Of a DNA stretch of 64,000 nt, positions 11,101-19,460 are shown in pieces (within the stretch, counting starts at the first letter, position 1; each line of letters opens with the position of its first letter). The notes beneath the pieces were generated by a model, which searched no databases, had not been told where the DNA came from, and worked only from the letters and a program-made list of their open reading frames with translations. Made by a program: the position numbers and the translations under genes. This stretch comes from Azoarcus sp. (GTDB lineage Bacteria > Pseudomonadota > Gammaproteobacteria > Burkholderiales > Rhodocyclaceae), in contig DYFV01000013.1 of the NCBI GenBank assembly GCA_020725025.1, positions 1-64,000 of the forward strand, written 5' to 3'.

Positions 11101-11649
11101 GATGGCGCGCATGCCGCGGCCGCCGCCGCCCCAGCTCGCCTTGAGCATCAGCGGATAGCCGATCTTCTTCGCCTCGGCGCGGATCGCGTCGATCTCGCGG
11201 GGCAGGGCGCCGGTGGCGGGAACGACGGGCACCCCGGCCTTCATCGCCAGCTCGCGGGCCGCGACCTTGTTGCCCAGCGCGCGCATCACTTCGGGCTTGG
11301 GCCCGATGAAGACGAGGCCCGCCCTGGCGCAGGCTTCGGCGAAATCCGGGTTCTCGGAGAGGAAGCCGTAGCCGGGGTGGATCGCGTCGACCCCGGCGTC
11401 CTTGGCGATGCGGATGATGTCCGCGATGTCCAGGTAGGCGCCGATCGGCTTCTGCCCTTCGCCCACCAGATAGCTCTCGTCCGCCTTGAAGCGGTGGAGC
11501 GCGAAGCGGTCTTCGGCCGCGTAGATGGCGACCGTGCGGATGCCCAGCTCGCTCGCGGCGCGAAAGATGCGGATGGCGATCTCGCCGCGGTTGGCGACGA
11601 GGAGGCTGCGGATCTTCTTCGGTTCGTGGTGGCTGGGGCTCTGGGTCAT
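8167..11649 (-). CDS. pyc: Pyruvate carboxylase
   Basis: A 1160-residue single-chain biotin enzyme of normal length, making oxaloacetate from pyruvate, bicarbonate and ATP. The order is biotin carboxylase (residues about 14-470, ATP-grasp with KASWGGGGRGMR), carboxyltransferase (from about 545, TTMRDAHQSLFATRMRT, metal-site HFHTHDTSG), then a C-terminal biotinyl domain with EAMKMET, biotin lysine at 1124. The start at 11649 has GGAAACG upstream. It lies downstream of the lutABC lactate-oxidation genes on the same strand, separated by a repeat hairpin, so lactate-derived pyruvate could be replenished into the TCA cycle here. A degraded relative of its C-terminal part lies at 6032-6148. Confidence 0.95.
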   Translation of the reverse strand: MTQSPSHHEPKKIRSLLVANRGEIAIRIFRAASELGIRTVAIYAAEDRFALHRFKADESYLVGEGQKPIGAYLDIADIIRIAKDAGVDAIHPGYGFLSENPDFAEACARAGLVFIGPKPEVMRALGNKVAARELAMKAGVPVVPATGALPREIDAIRAEAKKIGYPLMLKASWGGGGRGMRAIENEEELPALVEVARREALAAFGNDEAYLEKLVRRARHVEVQILGDTHGNLVHLFERDCSVQRRNQKVVERAPAPYLADDRRAALCEAAVRLTRAAGYTHAGTVEFLMDADSGEFYFIEVNPRIQVEHTVTEEVTGVDIVKAQIRISEGARIGEGDSYVPAQEDIRLNGHALQCRVTTEDPENGFTPDYGRITAYRSAAGFGLRLDGGTAYTGAVITPFYDSLLVKVTAWGHTPDEAIARMDRGLREFRIRGVSSNLQFLENVIAHPLFRSGECTTRFIDTTPELFKFEPRRDRATKLLSFLGEVAVNGNPEVKGRKLPELPLAKPIKPACDLAAPIPEGTRDRLEALGAKGFAEWMKNEKRVLLTDTTMRDAHQSLFATRMRTRDMLEIAPHYARLAPQLFSLECWGGATFDVAMRFLKEDPWERLARLREAVPNILFQMLLRGSNAVGYTNYADNVVRYFVQQAAAGGIDVFRVFDSLNWVDNMRVAMDAVIESGALCEGTICYTGDLFDAARPKYDIRYYVGLAKELEKAGAHILGIKDMAGVCRPRAAAELVRVLKQEVGLPIHFHTHDTSGIAAASVLAAVEAGVDAVDGALDAMSGLTSQPNLGSIAAALQGAPRDPGVDLDALQSLSHYWEGVRRFYSPFEPDIRAGTSDVYKHEMPGGQYTNLREQARAMGLEHRWPEVSRAYADVNRLFGDIVKVTPTSKVVGDMALFMVANDLTPAEVADPAKEVAFPDSVVSLFKGELGFPPDGFPKALEAKVLRGAQPLAGRAGDFLPDVDLEAARKEAEAATGQPVSDTDLASYLMYPKVFREFAGHRQAYSDVSVLPTPAFFYGLVDREEISLEIDKGKTLIVRQTGRSDTIDEEGRVKVFFELNGQPRLMRIAKEGVVASGGSRPKCDESNPGHVGAPMPGAVVTIAVHVGQKVTRGTPLVSLEAMKMETMLSADRDATVKAIHVKTGDKVAAKDLLIELQPV

Positions 11650-11751
11650 GGTCGTTTCCGGTTTGTTGGCAGAACGGCTCTAGGTTTCGCAGTTTCGCAG
11701 GTTCGTCGCCCGGATCCAGGCTACGGTCCCGTCGTGCAGTTTGGCAGTTTC

Positions 11752-11840
11752 GTAGCCCGGATGGAGCCCCGGCGGAATCCGGGGCGGCGGTGGGGCGATC
11801 GCCTCCGCTCCCGGATTCCGTTCCACTCCATCCGGGCTAC
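11752..11840. repeat. REP-like long inverted repeat overlapping the lutB stop codon
   Basis: GTAGCCCGGATGGAG at 11752-11766 is the exact reverse complement of CTCCATCCGGGCTAC at 11826-11840. An inner pair (GCGGAATCCGGG near 11772 and CCCGGATTCCG at 11810-11820) extends the stem. A partial half-copy lies at about 11709-11724. The motif resembles the dispersed extragenic palindromes that are common in Proteobacteria. It sits at the 3' end of lutB and could stop transcription from reaching pyc or stabilise the lut mRNA. Confidence 0.75.
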
Positions 11841-13297
11841 GCCCTGTCGGCACGCTCTTGCTTTCTGTCGCGCATCAGCTCGTGCAGCGAGCGCGCAGCG
11901 GGGCGCAGGGGGGCCCGGCTCTCGGTCCACGCCCCCTGCCTGCGCGGCAGCACGGCGCGCAGGCGGGTCAGCGCCAAGGTGGCCAGCCGATACAGGGCGG
12001 GGCGCGCGTAGAGGAAGCTCCAGGCGCGCATGGCGAGGGCTGGCAGGGGCTTGCGGCCGGCCCCGGCACCGGCGAGGGCAGGCTCGTGGCGGCGGCTCAC
12101 CGGGTCCTTGTTGCTCTGTTCGCGCAGCTGGATCAGCAGCTCGGGAATGGGGATGCGCACCGGGCAGACCTCGCCGCAGGCGCCGCACAGGGAGGACGCG
12201 GTGACGAGGGAGTGGGTGGCCTCGAGTCCCAGGAGGTGGGGCGAGATGATCTTTCCGATCGGCCCGGGATAGGTGGTGCCGTAGGCGAGGCCGCCGATGC
12301 GGGTATAGACGGGGCAGTGGTTCATGCACGCGCCGCAGCGGATGCACTGCAGGGTGGCGCGGAAGCGCTCGTCCGCGTAGGCGCGGCTGCGGCCGTTGTC
12401 CACCAGGACGAGGTGCACCTCGCGCGGCCCGTCGAGCTCGCCCTCGCGGCGCGGGCCGGTGATCCAGTTGAAGTAGGTGGTCACCGCCTGCCCGGTGGCC
12501 GAGCGGGTCAGCAGGGTGAGCAGCGGCGGTACGTGCTCGAGCTTCTCGACGACCTTCTCGATGCCGGTGATCGCGATATGGACGTCAGGCACGCTGGTGC
12601 ACATGCGGCCGTTGCCCTCGTTCTCCACCAGGCACAGGGTGCCGGTCTCGGCGACTGCCACGTTCACCCCCGACAGGCCCACCGTCGTCCGGCAGAACTT
12701 CTCGCGCAGCACGCGGCGGCCGATCTGGATCAGCGCGTCCACCGAGTCGGTGTAGTCCACGCCGGGGATCTTCTCGGCGAAGAGGCGGGCGATCTCTTCC
12801 TTGGTCTTGTGGATGGCCGGCATGATGATGTGCGACGGCCGCTCGCCGGCGAGCTGGACGATGTACTCGCCCATGTCCGACTCCAGCGCGCCGATGCCCG
12901 CGGCTTCGAGCGCGTGGTTGAGCTCGACCTCCTCGCTGACCATGGACTTGCCCTTGACCACCAGCCGGGCCTCGGCGCGCTGGGCGATGCCGACGATGAT
13001 GGCCTGTGCCTCTTCGGGCGTTTCCGCCCAGTGCACCTTGACGCCGTTCTTCGTCAGGTTGGCTTCGAGCTGTTCGAGCAGCTCGGGCAGGCGCGACAGG
13101 CTGTAGCGGCGGATGGCCTCGCCCAGGTCGCGCAGGCTCTCCAGAGCCTGGGGGTCGGTGAACTGCGCCGCGCGCTTGGCCATCAGGAAGTCCATGGCGC
13201 CGCGGAAGCTCTTGCGCAGCTGCGGGTTGGCCACCGTCGCCGCGGTCCGGTCGCGGAAGCCTTCGGCCGGCACGAAATGCATCGGTTGCGCGCTCAC
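11837..13297 (-). CDS. lutB: L-lactate oxidation iron-sulfur protein LutB
   Basis: A 486-residue LutB/LldF protein. It has an N-terminal LUD (DUF162) domain and two ferredoxin-like motifs, CIRCGACMNHCPVY and CGACGEVCP, for [4Fe-4S] clusters, then a C-terminal helical region. The start is GTG at 13297, preceded by CGGAGGAATCCCA and overlapping the lutC stop as GTGA. With LutA and LutC it forms the non-flavin L-lactate dehydrogenase complex that oxidises lactate to pyruvate. It is the last gene of lutACB. Its stop codon lies inside a REP-like hairpin. Control by the divergent GntR protein is likely. Confidence 0.92.
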   Translation of the reverse strand: MSAQPMHFVPAEGFRDRTAATVANPQLRKSFRGAMDFLMAKRAAQFTDPQALESLRDLGEAIRRYSLSRLPELLEQLEANLTKNGVKVHWAETPEEAQAIIVGIAQRAEARLVVKGKSMVSEEVELNHALEAAGIGALESDMGEYIVQLAGERPSHIIMPAIHKTKEEIARLFAEKIPGVDYTDSVDALIQIGRRVLREKFCRTTVGLSGVNVAVAETGTLCLVENEGNGRMCTSVPDVHIAITGIEKVVEKLEHVPPLLTLLTRSATGQAVTTYFNWITGPRREGELDGPREVHLVLVDNGRSRAYADERFRATLQCIRCGACMNHCPVYTRIGGLAYGTTYPGPIGKIISPHLLGLEATHSLVTASSLCGACGEVCPVRIPIPELLIQLREQSNKDPVSRRHEPALAGAGAGRKPLPALAMRAWSFLYARPALYRLATLALTRLRAVLPRRQGAWTESRAPLRPAARSLHELMRDRKQERADRA

Positions 13298-13956
13298 TGG
13301 GATTCCTCCGTGCTGCGGTCGATCAGGATGACGACCAGCTCTTTCGGCCCGTGGGCGCCGTAGGCCAGGGTCTGCTGGATGTCGGCGGTCTTCGAGGGGC
13401 CGGAGATGAAGATCAGGTTGGTCGGCATGCCGGCGGCCCAGCCGGCGGTCCGCAGCGCGCTCGGCAGATCGGCGTGGATGCGGCCGGTGTCGACCAGGCA
13501 GATGTTGATCGGCGGCACCAGCGACAGGGTGCGCGGCTGGGAGGGGGAGGACAGGAGTGCCAGCATGCCCGTGTCGGCGATCGCGCAGTCGGCGCGGGTC
13601 AGCCCGGCGTCGACCTCGGTGAAGAGCGACTCCTTGTGGGCCTCGAGGGGGCGATCGAAGCGGGCAAGCTGCGGGCCTTGCGGCCAGGGCGCGAGCTCGA
13701 TGCCGGTCGGCGGCAGCATCAGCGTCCGCACGCCCTTCGCCGCGCACACCTCGGCGACGATCCGCGGCCACTCGGCGTCGTCCGCCACATGGACTTCGGC
13801 ATGCGCCGCTTCGAGGTTTTTCCGCAGGCTCTGCACGAAGTCCGCCTGGGTCGGCCCGGGCGGATTGAGTGTGCGCCAGGCGCCGACGTCGGGCGCCGCG
13901 CAGGGTGCGGCCGGCGCCTCGCGCAGCCGCTGCAGGATGCGTTCGCGGGCGCTCAT
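13294..13956 (-). CDS. lutC: L-lactate oxidation protein LutC
   Basis: A 220-residue LUD-domain protein (LutC/YkgG). It starts MSARERILQRLREAP and contains the family segments ADCAIADTGMLALLSS and GPSKTADIQQTLAYGAHGPKEL. ATG at 13956 overlaps the lutA stop (ATGA), and its own stop overlaps the lutB start (GTGA), so the three genes are translationally coupled. It is a subunit of the LutABC lactate dehydrogenase complex. Confidence 0.92.
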   Translation of the reverse strand: MSARERILQRLREAPAAPCAAPDVGAWRTLNPPGPTQADFVQSLRKNLEAAHAEVHVADDAEWPRIVAEVCAAKGVRTLMLPPTGIELAPWPQGPQLARFDRPLEAHKESLFTEVDAGLTRADCAIADTGMLALLSSPSQPRTLSLVPPINICLVDTGRIHADLPSALRTAGWAAGMPTNLIFISGPSKTADIQQTLAYGAHGPKELVVILIDRSTEESQ

Positions 13957-14732
13957 GCGGCACCCCCGGTGCGCTTCCAGAGGAAGGTCGCGATGTGCTG
14001 CCCGCGCAGGCGGGCGCCACGCTTCTCGAGCGTTCCGTTGAGGTTGGCCAGGCAACCGCAGTCGGCCGAGACGAGCACCTGTGCGCCGGTGGCCTCCAGC
14101 GCGTCGGCCTTGTCGGAGGCCATCGCCGAAGAGATGTCCGGGTGGCGTACCGAGAAGGTGCCTCCGAAGCCGCAGCACTCGGACTCGTGGGACTGCTGGA
14201 CCATCTCCACGCCGCCGAGCTGGCCGAGCAGGGCGCGCGAGGTCAGGTGCGTGCCCATCTCGCGCCGTCCCGAGCAGGAGGTGTGGAGCACCGTGCGGCA
14301 GGCGTCCCCCTGGTCGTCCAGCCGGACCTGGCAGACATGCACCAGGAACTCGGTGAGCTCGAAGACGCGCTCCGAGATCGTTTCCGCCTGGGCCTGCCGG
14401 CGGGCGTCGCCGGCGAAAAGCTGCGGCCAGTGGTGACGCATCATCCCCGCACAGGAGCCGGACGGAACGACGATGGGCCAGGGCTCGGCGAAAAGCTCGA
14501 GCTGCTTCGCCGCCACCGCCCGCGCCTCGTCCGGATAGCCGCTGGTGTAGGCGGGCTGGCCGCAGCAGGTCTGCTCGTCCGGAAAGACCACCCGGATGCC
14601 CTCGCGCTCGAGGAGTTGCACGCTCGAAAGGCCCGCCTCCGGATCGAAGACGTCCACGAAGCAGGTTCCGAAGAGATAGACCGTCGAGGGTTTCGCGGGG
14701 TAGCTGCGGGGAGCTTGGCCAGGAGTCGACAC
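13953..14732 (-). CDS. lutA: L-lactate oxidation protein LutA (cysteine-rich CCG domain)
   Basis: A 259-residue protein of the LutA/GlpC-C/HdrB cysteine-rich family. Two CCG-type domains are visible: FGTCFVDVF with QTCCGQPAYTSGY, and HTSCSGRRE with ESECCGFGGTFSV. GTG at 14732 is chosen because AAAAGGACG lies upstream and the conserved part begins soon after; an upstream ATG at 14837 would put a long unconserved leader across the operator at 14801-14811. It is the first gene of lutACB and is divergent from a GntR regulator. Confidence 0.88.
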   Translation of the reverse strand: MSTPGQAPRSYPAKPSTVYLFGTCFVDVFDPEAGLSSVQLLEREGIRVVFPDEQTCCGQPAYTSGYPDEARAVAAKQLELFAEPWPIVVPSGSCAGMMRHHWPQLFAGDARRQAQAETISERVFELTEFLVHVCQVRLDDQGDACRTVLHTSCSGRREMGTHLTSRALLGQLGGVEMVQQSHESECCGFGGTFSVRHPDISSAMASDKADALEATGAQVLVSADCGCLANLNGTLEKRGARLRGQHIATFLWKRTGGAA

Positions 14733-14800
14733 GCTTTGCGTCCTTTTCTGCGGTGGGTGACGATGCAGCCGCCGGAACGGGGTTGCGCTTGGTGGTTCAA

Positions 14801-14811
14801 TGGTCAGACCA
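14801..14811. promoter_or_regulatory. GntR/FadR-type operator upstream of lutA
   Basis: TGGTCAGACCA is a perfect inverted repeat (TGGTC-A-GACCA) matching the TGGTNNNACCA pattern bound by FadR-subfamily regulators such as LldR and PdhR. An identical copy lies 98 bp further on, next to the regulator gene. Confidence 0.75.
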
Positions 14812-14898
14812 CAAACGACGAACAAGTTACCTTCCAAGGCCTTTGTTTGTCAAACAAAATGCCCTTGGAGAAAACCCTAACGCTTGCTACCATTCTGA

Positions 14899-14909
14899 TG
14901 GTCAGACCA
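14899..14909. promoter_or_regulatory. GntR/FadR-type operator upstream of the lut regulator
   Basis: This is the second identical TGGTCAGACCA palindrome, 15 bp before the regulator start codon. Paired identical sites in one divergent spacer suggest looping or co-repression of lutACB and autorepression. Confidence 0.75.
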
Positions 14910-14923
14910 ATACGGCGGAGCTT

Positions 14924-15676
14924 ATGATCGAACGTAGAATGGCTGTGTCGCGGGTGTCCGACGCCGTCGCCCGCGAGCTCGAGGAGCGCATCCTCGAGGG
15001 CTCGTTCAAGGCCGGCGACCGCATTCCCCCCGAGCGCGAGCTCGCGCAGACCATGGGAGTATCGCGCGCCTCGCTGCGCGAGGCGATCCAGAAGCTCGTC
15101 ATGAAAGGACTGCTGGTCAGCCGCCAGGGGGAGGGCACCTTCGTCACCAACCGGCTCGACGCCGGCTTCACCGACCCCTGGCAGGAGATGCTGTCCACCC
15201 ACCCGTCGGTGCGGGAAGACCTGCTCGAATTCCGCCACATGCTCGAAGCGACCGCGGCCGAATGCGCCGCCCTGCGCGCGACGGACGCCGATCTGGAGCG
15301 CCTCAGGCTCTCCTTCGCACGGCTGGAAGAGGCGTTCGCGGGCGACGACCTGGACCTGCAGGTCGAGCGCGACCTGGCGTTCCATCAGGCGATCGCCGAC
15401 GCGGCCCACAACGTCATCATCGGACACCAGACGGCCAGCCTGCTGCGTCTGATGCGCGACCACATCCGCCTCAATCTCGGCATCCTCGTACGCCTGCCCG
15501 AGGCGCGCGAGCACCTCCAGCAGCAGCACCGGGCGGTGCTCGAGGCGATCCTCGGGCGCCGTGCGGCGAGCGCCCGGGAGGCCGCTGCGCAACACATCGA
15601 CTTCGTTCGCGTCCGACTGCAGGAGACCCTGCGCACCGACGCGCGCCGCGAGAGCGCCTTGCGCCGGCTGGGCTAG
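14924..15676 (+). CDS. GntR-family (FadR subfamily) lactate-type regulator
   Basis: A 250-residue FadR-type regulator. The winged helix is at residues about 10-75 (RIPPERELAQTMGVSRASLREA, then GLLVSRQGEGTFV) and the helical FCD effector domain at about 95-220, with the conserved metal-binding histidines in DLAFHQAIADAAHN and further helices. ATG at 14924 has GGCGGAG only 3 nt upstream; ATG at 14939 is possible. It is divergent from lutACB and two TGGTCAGACCA sites lie between, so it is most likely the L-lactate-responsive repressor of that operon. A paralogue at 19461 sits by the lactate permease. Confidence 0.88.
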   Translation: MIERRMAVSRVSDAVARELEERILEGSFKAGDRIPPERELAQTMGVSRASLREAIQKLVMKGLLVSRQGEGTFVTNRLDAGFTDPWQEMLSTHPSVREDLLEFRHMLEATAAECAALRATDADLERLRLSFARLEEAFAGDDLDLQVERDLAFHQAIADAAHNVIIGHQTASLLRLMRDHIRLNLGILVRLPEAREHLQQQHRAVLEAILGRRAASAREAAAQHIDFVRVRLQETLRTDARRESALRRLG

Positions 15677-15703
15677 GGCGCCGGCGGGTCGGGCGGGAGG
15701 GGA

Positions 15704-17221
15704 CTAACCCCGCTTCGCCCGGTACATGCCCGCATCGGCGTGACCCAGCAGGGCGTCCGGGTCGCTGCCGTCGTCGGGAAAGACGCTGAGGCCGATGCTG
15801 ACGGAGAGGGTCGCGGACCCCGTACCCAGGCGATAGGGCTCGCTCAGGATCCGATCGATCTTGTCGGCAACTGCCCTCGCGTGTTGCTCCCGGGTCGGGC
15901 CCTCGAGCAGGGCGACGAACTCGTCGCCGCCCAGCCGGGCGATCGTGTCCTCCTCCCGGACCGCAGCGCGCAGGCGCCTCGCCACTTCCACCAGCAGGGC
16001 GTCGCCCGCGGCATGCCCCATCGTGTCGTTGATCTCCTTGAAGCGGTCCAGGTCCAGGAACAGCAGCGCAAAGCTCTCCTGCCTGCGCTGTGCGCGGGCA
16101 ATGGCCTGTTGCAGGCGGTTGTCCAGCAGCTTGCGGTTGGGCAGTCCGGTCAGCGCATCGTGATCGGCCGCGTAGGCCAGCTCTTCCGCCCTCTTTAGCG
16201 TCTCGGTCACATCGCGCAGGATCGAGACGGCTCCCGCCAGCCTGTGATGGCGGTCGTACAAGGGTGTCGCCAGCTCCTCGATCACGCGCCGCTCGCCGCC
16301 ACCGTTCGCCATGACGGTCTGTTTCATGACCTGGCCGGCCGTGCGCAGGGTGTCCTCCATGGCCGTGCTGGTGCGCTGCGGCAGGTGACGGTCGAAGCTC
16401 TCGAACACCTCGCTTGCCGGGCGCCCGCGCGCATCCACGGAGGAACGGCCGCAGATCCTCTCGGCCACGAAGTTCAGGTACTCCACGCGGCCGGCGGCGT
16501 CGATCAGGGCGACACCCTCGCCGATGGAGCTCAGGACCGTCTGCAGCCGGTCCCTCTCCAGCGACAGGGCCTGTTCGGCAAGCTCGCGACGCCGGTTCTC
16601 CTCTTCCAGCTCGTGCTTGTCGAAACGCAGCATCAGCGCGGTGCGAACGGAGCGGTTGAAGTTGAGCGCCGAAACGACCATCCCGACGAGGAAGATCGAG
16701 GTCATGACGCCCATGGCCATATGCAGCGTCGTACCGAGCGTAAGGTAGCGATAGATGAGCGGCAGCAGCGTCGGCAGCAGAAACGCCATGCAGGCTTCCA
16801 TCCTGAACGCCAGGACGGTGATGCTGCCGGCGGACATGCCGGCCAGGACGAAGGCGACGAACACCTCGTAGGCGGCCGAAGAGCCCGGAATCATGACGAA
16901 GGCCGATGCGCCCCAGACACAGCCGGCGAGGGTGGTGCCGGCCGTGTAGATGGCGTTCCATCGTTGCGCCGCCTCGGGAGGAGGGCGCGTACGCGTGTAT
17001 CGCCGGACGAACCAGGTCCGCAGCGCCGTCACCGCGACGAGCAGCCCGTACCAGGCGAGCAGGGCGGCCGGGGCGAGGTAACGGGCCTGGATGAACGCGA
17101 GGATCGCGCCGTTCACCAGGGAGATGGAATAGGCGAGCGGCGCGCTCCGGTAGAGCGACCGGACCTGCTCGGCCCGGATCTGATCGGAATACCTGCCCTC
17201 GACGCCATGGTCCATGTACAT
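15704..17221 (-). CDS. Membrane diguanylate cyclase (PAS-GGDEF)
   Basis: A 505-residue protein. Residues about 25-195 contain six or so hydrophobic helices, then a helical linker, a PAS domain at about 220-330 (LQTVLSSIGEGVALIDAAGR, with PLYDRHHRLAGAVSILRDVT as the PAC end) and a GGDEF domain at about 340-505. The catalytic motif is intact (ARLGGDEFVALL), and the DHDALTGLPNRKLL and LFLDLDRFKEIND motifs are present. No EAL domain follows. It should make cyclic di-GMP at the inner membrane in response to an unknown signal. It lies between the lut genes and lldP without an obvious functional tie. ATG at 17215 is an alternative start. Confidence 0.92.
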   Translation of the reverse strand: MYMDHGVEGRYSDQIRAEQVRSLYRSAPLAYSISLVNGAILAFIQARYLAPAALLAWYGLLVAVTALRTWFVRRYTRTRPPPEAAQRWNAIYTAGTTLAGCVWGASAFVMIPGSSAAYEVFVAFVLAGMSAGSITVLAFRMEACMAFLLPTLLPLIYRYLTLGTTLHMAMGVMTSIFLVGMVVSALNFNRSVRTALMLRFDKHELEEENRRRELAEQALSLERDRLQTVLSSIGEGVALIDAAGRVEYLNFVAERICGRSSVDARGRPASEVFESFDRHLPQRTSTAMEDTLRTAGQVMKQTVMANGGGERRVIEELATPLYDRHHRLAGAVSILRDVTETLKRAEELAYAADHDALTGLPNRKLLDNRLQQAIARAQRRQESFALLFLDLDRFKEINDTMGHAAGDALLVEVARRLRAAVREEDTIARLGGDEFVALLEGPTREQHARAVADKIDRILSEPYRLGTGSATLSVSIGLSVFPDDGSDPDALLGHADAGMYRAKRG

Positions 17222-17439
17222 CCCGCGGGACCGCGACCAAGCGGAAAGCCGCGGCGCCGGCCCGCTCGCGCATCAGGCGCGAGGATCGGCGTCCCCCCGC
17301 TGGAGCGTCGGCCCGAAAATCCAATCTAGGCCAGATTCGAACCACTTTCATCGCGATCCGGGACACCGTGTCGGGGGCTGCCTGCGCGACGGCCGGCAGC
17401 CCCCGCGCAGGCGCGCCGCGCGAGCGGCGCGCACCGGGC

Positions 17440-19140
17440 TCAGCGCGCCACCAGCGGGTCGCTGACGCCGAGGACGTAGATCGCCACCAGGGCGAGGATG
17501 CCGGTCATTCCCACGTAGTAGAGCGTGGGCCAGAAGGTCTTGCGCAGGGTCGCACCCTCGCGGCCGAGCAGCCCCACCGTGGCCGAGGCGGCGACGACGT
17601 TGTGGATCGCCACCATGTTGCCGGCGGCGGCGCCGATCGCCTGCACCGCGACGATCAGCGCGCCCGAGATGCCCAGCGTGGTCGCGACCCCGAACTGGAA
17701 CTGGCTCAGCATCATGTTGCTGACCGTGTTCGAGCCGGCGATGAAGGCGCCGAGCGCACCCACCGCCGGCGCCATCAGCGGGTACACGTTGCCCACGCTG
17801 TCGGCCACCCATTGCGCCATGGCGATCGGCATGCTGGGCAGGTCCGCGGCATTGACCCCGGAGTTGATCAGGATGCGCACCATGGGCACGGTGAACAGCA
17901 GCACGAAGCCTGCCCCGAGCAACACGCGGGACGACTCGCCGACCGCCTTCGCCAGCGAGCGGACGTGCATCCGGTGCAGGAACACGGTGGCCAGCACCAC
18001 CGCGACCAGGATGCCGCCGGGCAGGTAGAGCGGCATGAAATCGGCCTTGATGCCCTGCTCGCCGAGGATGTCCGGGAAGGCCAGCACCACCGACTTCAGT
18101 GCCTTGCCCACCTCGGGAAAGACGCGGCTGAGCACCAGCAGCGCCCCCACCAGCACGTAGGGCAGCCACGCGCGCAGCATGCCGATCGGCCGGTGCCTCG
18201 GCATCTGATCGAGCTTCATCTCGATGTCGCCCAGCCACTCGCTCGGCCAGTCCTTCGGATCGGCGAAGTCCCAGTGCTCCTTCGGCACCAGGAAGCCGGC
18301 GCGCGCAGCCGTGGTGACGATCGCCAGTCCGGCCAGGCCGCCGAGCAGCGACGGGAACTCCGGCCCGAGGAACACGCCGGTGGCGGCATAGGGCAGGGTG
18401 AAGGCGAGGCCGGCGAAGAGCGCGAAGGGCAGCACCTCGAAGCCCGCCTTCCAGCTCCTGTCCTTGCCGAAGAAGCGCACCAGCATCAGCACCATGATCA
18501 CCGGCATGACGCTGCCCACGAGCGCATGGATGATCGCGACCTTGCTGGTGATCAGCTGCAGGAACACCTCCCAGCTCGAGCCCTGGGCGGCGAGCTGGGC
18601 GCCGATGGTGGCGGTGTCGAGGCCGCTGTTGACGCCGATGATGATCGGCGTGCCGACCGCGCCGAAGGAGACCGGCGTGCTCTGCACCAGCATCCCGAGC
18701 AGCACGGCCGCCAGCGCCGGGAAGCCGATCGCCACCAGCAGCGGCGCGGCGATCGCCGCCGGGGTGCCGAAACCGGAGGCGCCCTCGATGAAGCAGCCGA
18801 ACAGCCACGCGATGATGATCGCCTGGACGCGGCGGTCGGGGCTGATGGTGGCGAAGCCGGTGCGGATCGCGCTGATGCCGCCGGAGTACTTCAGGGTGTT
18901 CAGCAGCAGGATGGCGCCGAAGATGATCCACAGCACCCCGATCGTGATCACCAGGCCCTGCAGGGTCGAGGCGAGCACGCGGTTGAAGCTCATGTCCCAG
19001 GCGAACAGGGCGATGCCCGCGGTCAGCAGGTACACGGCCGGCATCGCGCGCTTGGCCGGCCAGCGAAGGCCGACGAGCAGGATCGCCGCAAGCAGGATGG
19101 GGGAGAAGGCGAGAAAGGCAAGCATGCCGGGTTGTTGCAT
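17440..19140 (-). CDS. lldP: L-lactate permease (LctP family)
   Basis: A 566-residue inner-membrane carrier of normal LldP length with some 12-14 hydrophobic helices. Family segments are visible: [59 protein letters not shown] and [18 protein letters not shown] at 19140 is preceded by GGGGGA at 7 nt; a GTG at 19161 is less likely. It imports lactate or glycolate with protons. It is divergent from the second GntR regulator, with two GntR-type operators in the spacer, and complements lutACB. Confidence 0.92.
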   Translation of the reverse strand: MQQPGMLAFLAFSPILLAAILLVGLRWPAKRAMPAVYLLTAGIALFAWDMSFNRVLASTLQGLVITIGVLWIIFGAILLLNTLKYSGGISAIRTGFATISPDRRVQAIIIAWLFGCFIEGASGFGTPAAIAAPLLVAIGFPALAAVLLGMLVQSTPVSFGAVGTPIIIGVNSGLDTATIGAQLAAQGSSWEVFLQLITSKVAIIHALVGSVMPVIMVLMLVRFFGKDRSWKAGFEVLPFALFAGLAFTLPYAATGVFLGPEFPSLLGGLAGLAIVTTAARAGFLVPKEHWDFADPKDWPSEWLGDIEMKLDQMPRHRPIGMLRAWLPYVLVGALLVLSRVFPEVGKALKSVVLAFPDILGEQGIKADFMPLYLPGGILVAVVLATVFLHRMHVRSLAKAVGESSRVLLGAGFVLLFTVPMVRILINSGVNAADLPSMPIAMAQWVADSVGNVYPLMAPAVGALGAFIAGSNTVSNMMLSQFQFGVATTLGISGALIVAVQAIGAAAGNMVAIHNVVAASATVGLLGREGATLRKTFWPTLYYVGMTGILALVAIYVLGVSDPLVAR

Positions 19141-19179
19141 GGACTGTCCCCCGCTCAGCACGACACGGGTCGTGCAAGT

Positions 19180-19190
19180 TGGTCGGACCT
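19180..19190. promoter_or_regulatory. GntR-type operator 1 upstream of lldP
   Basis: TGGTCGGACCT is a near-perfect inverted repeat of the TGGTNNNACCA class, 40 bp upstream of the lldP start codon. It is a candidate repressor site, weaker than the next one by one base. Confidence 0.5.
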
Positions 19191-19256
19191 TCCAAAACGC
19201 TCGATAACCATGAATCCCTCCCTATCTGATTGAAATTTTGCGTCTTGAGCAAGAAT

Positions 19257-19267
19257 TGGTCTTACCA
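19257..19267. promoter_or_regulatory. GntR-type operator 2 upstream of lldP
   Basis: TGGTCTTACCA fits TGGTNNNACCA exactly and is followed by a half-site TTGACCA. It lies in the spacer between lldP and the divergent GntR gene and resembles the lutA sites at 14801 and 14899, so one lactate signal may control both transcription units. Confidence 0.65.
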
Positions 19268-19460
19268 CTTGACCAAATGCTGCTCTAGACTAGGAGGCGA
19301 TCTCCCGACGGTCAATTGCCGGGATCCCTTACTCGGAAAACGACGTGCGTGATCGCGGCCCGTCCTTGCCGTCGCCGGGCCGCGCCGATAGATTCCAGGC
19401 TATGCCCGCGGACCGCTGTGGCGGTGCCGCAGGGCAGGACGACGAAACCGGAACGAACTC

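Noticed and set aside
8227-12204. A plus-strand open frame of about 1325 codons opposite pyruvate carboxylase and lutB
   Set aside because: It is antisense to two strongly recognised enzymes, has no motif and no ribosome site.
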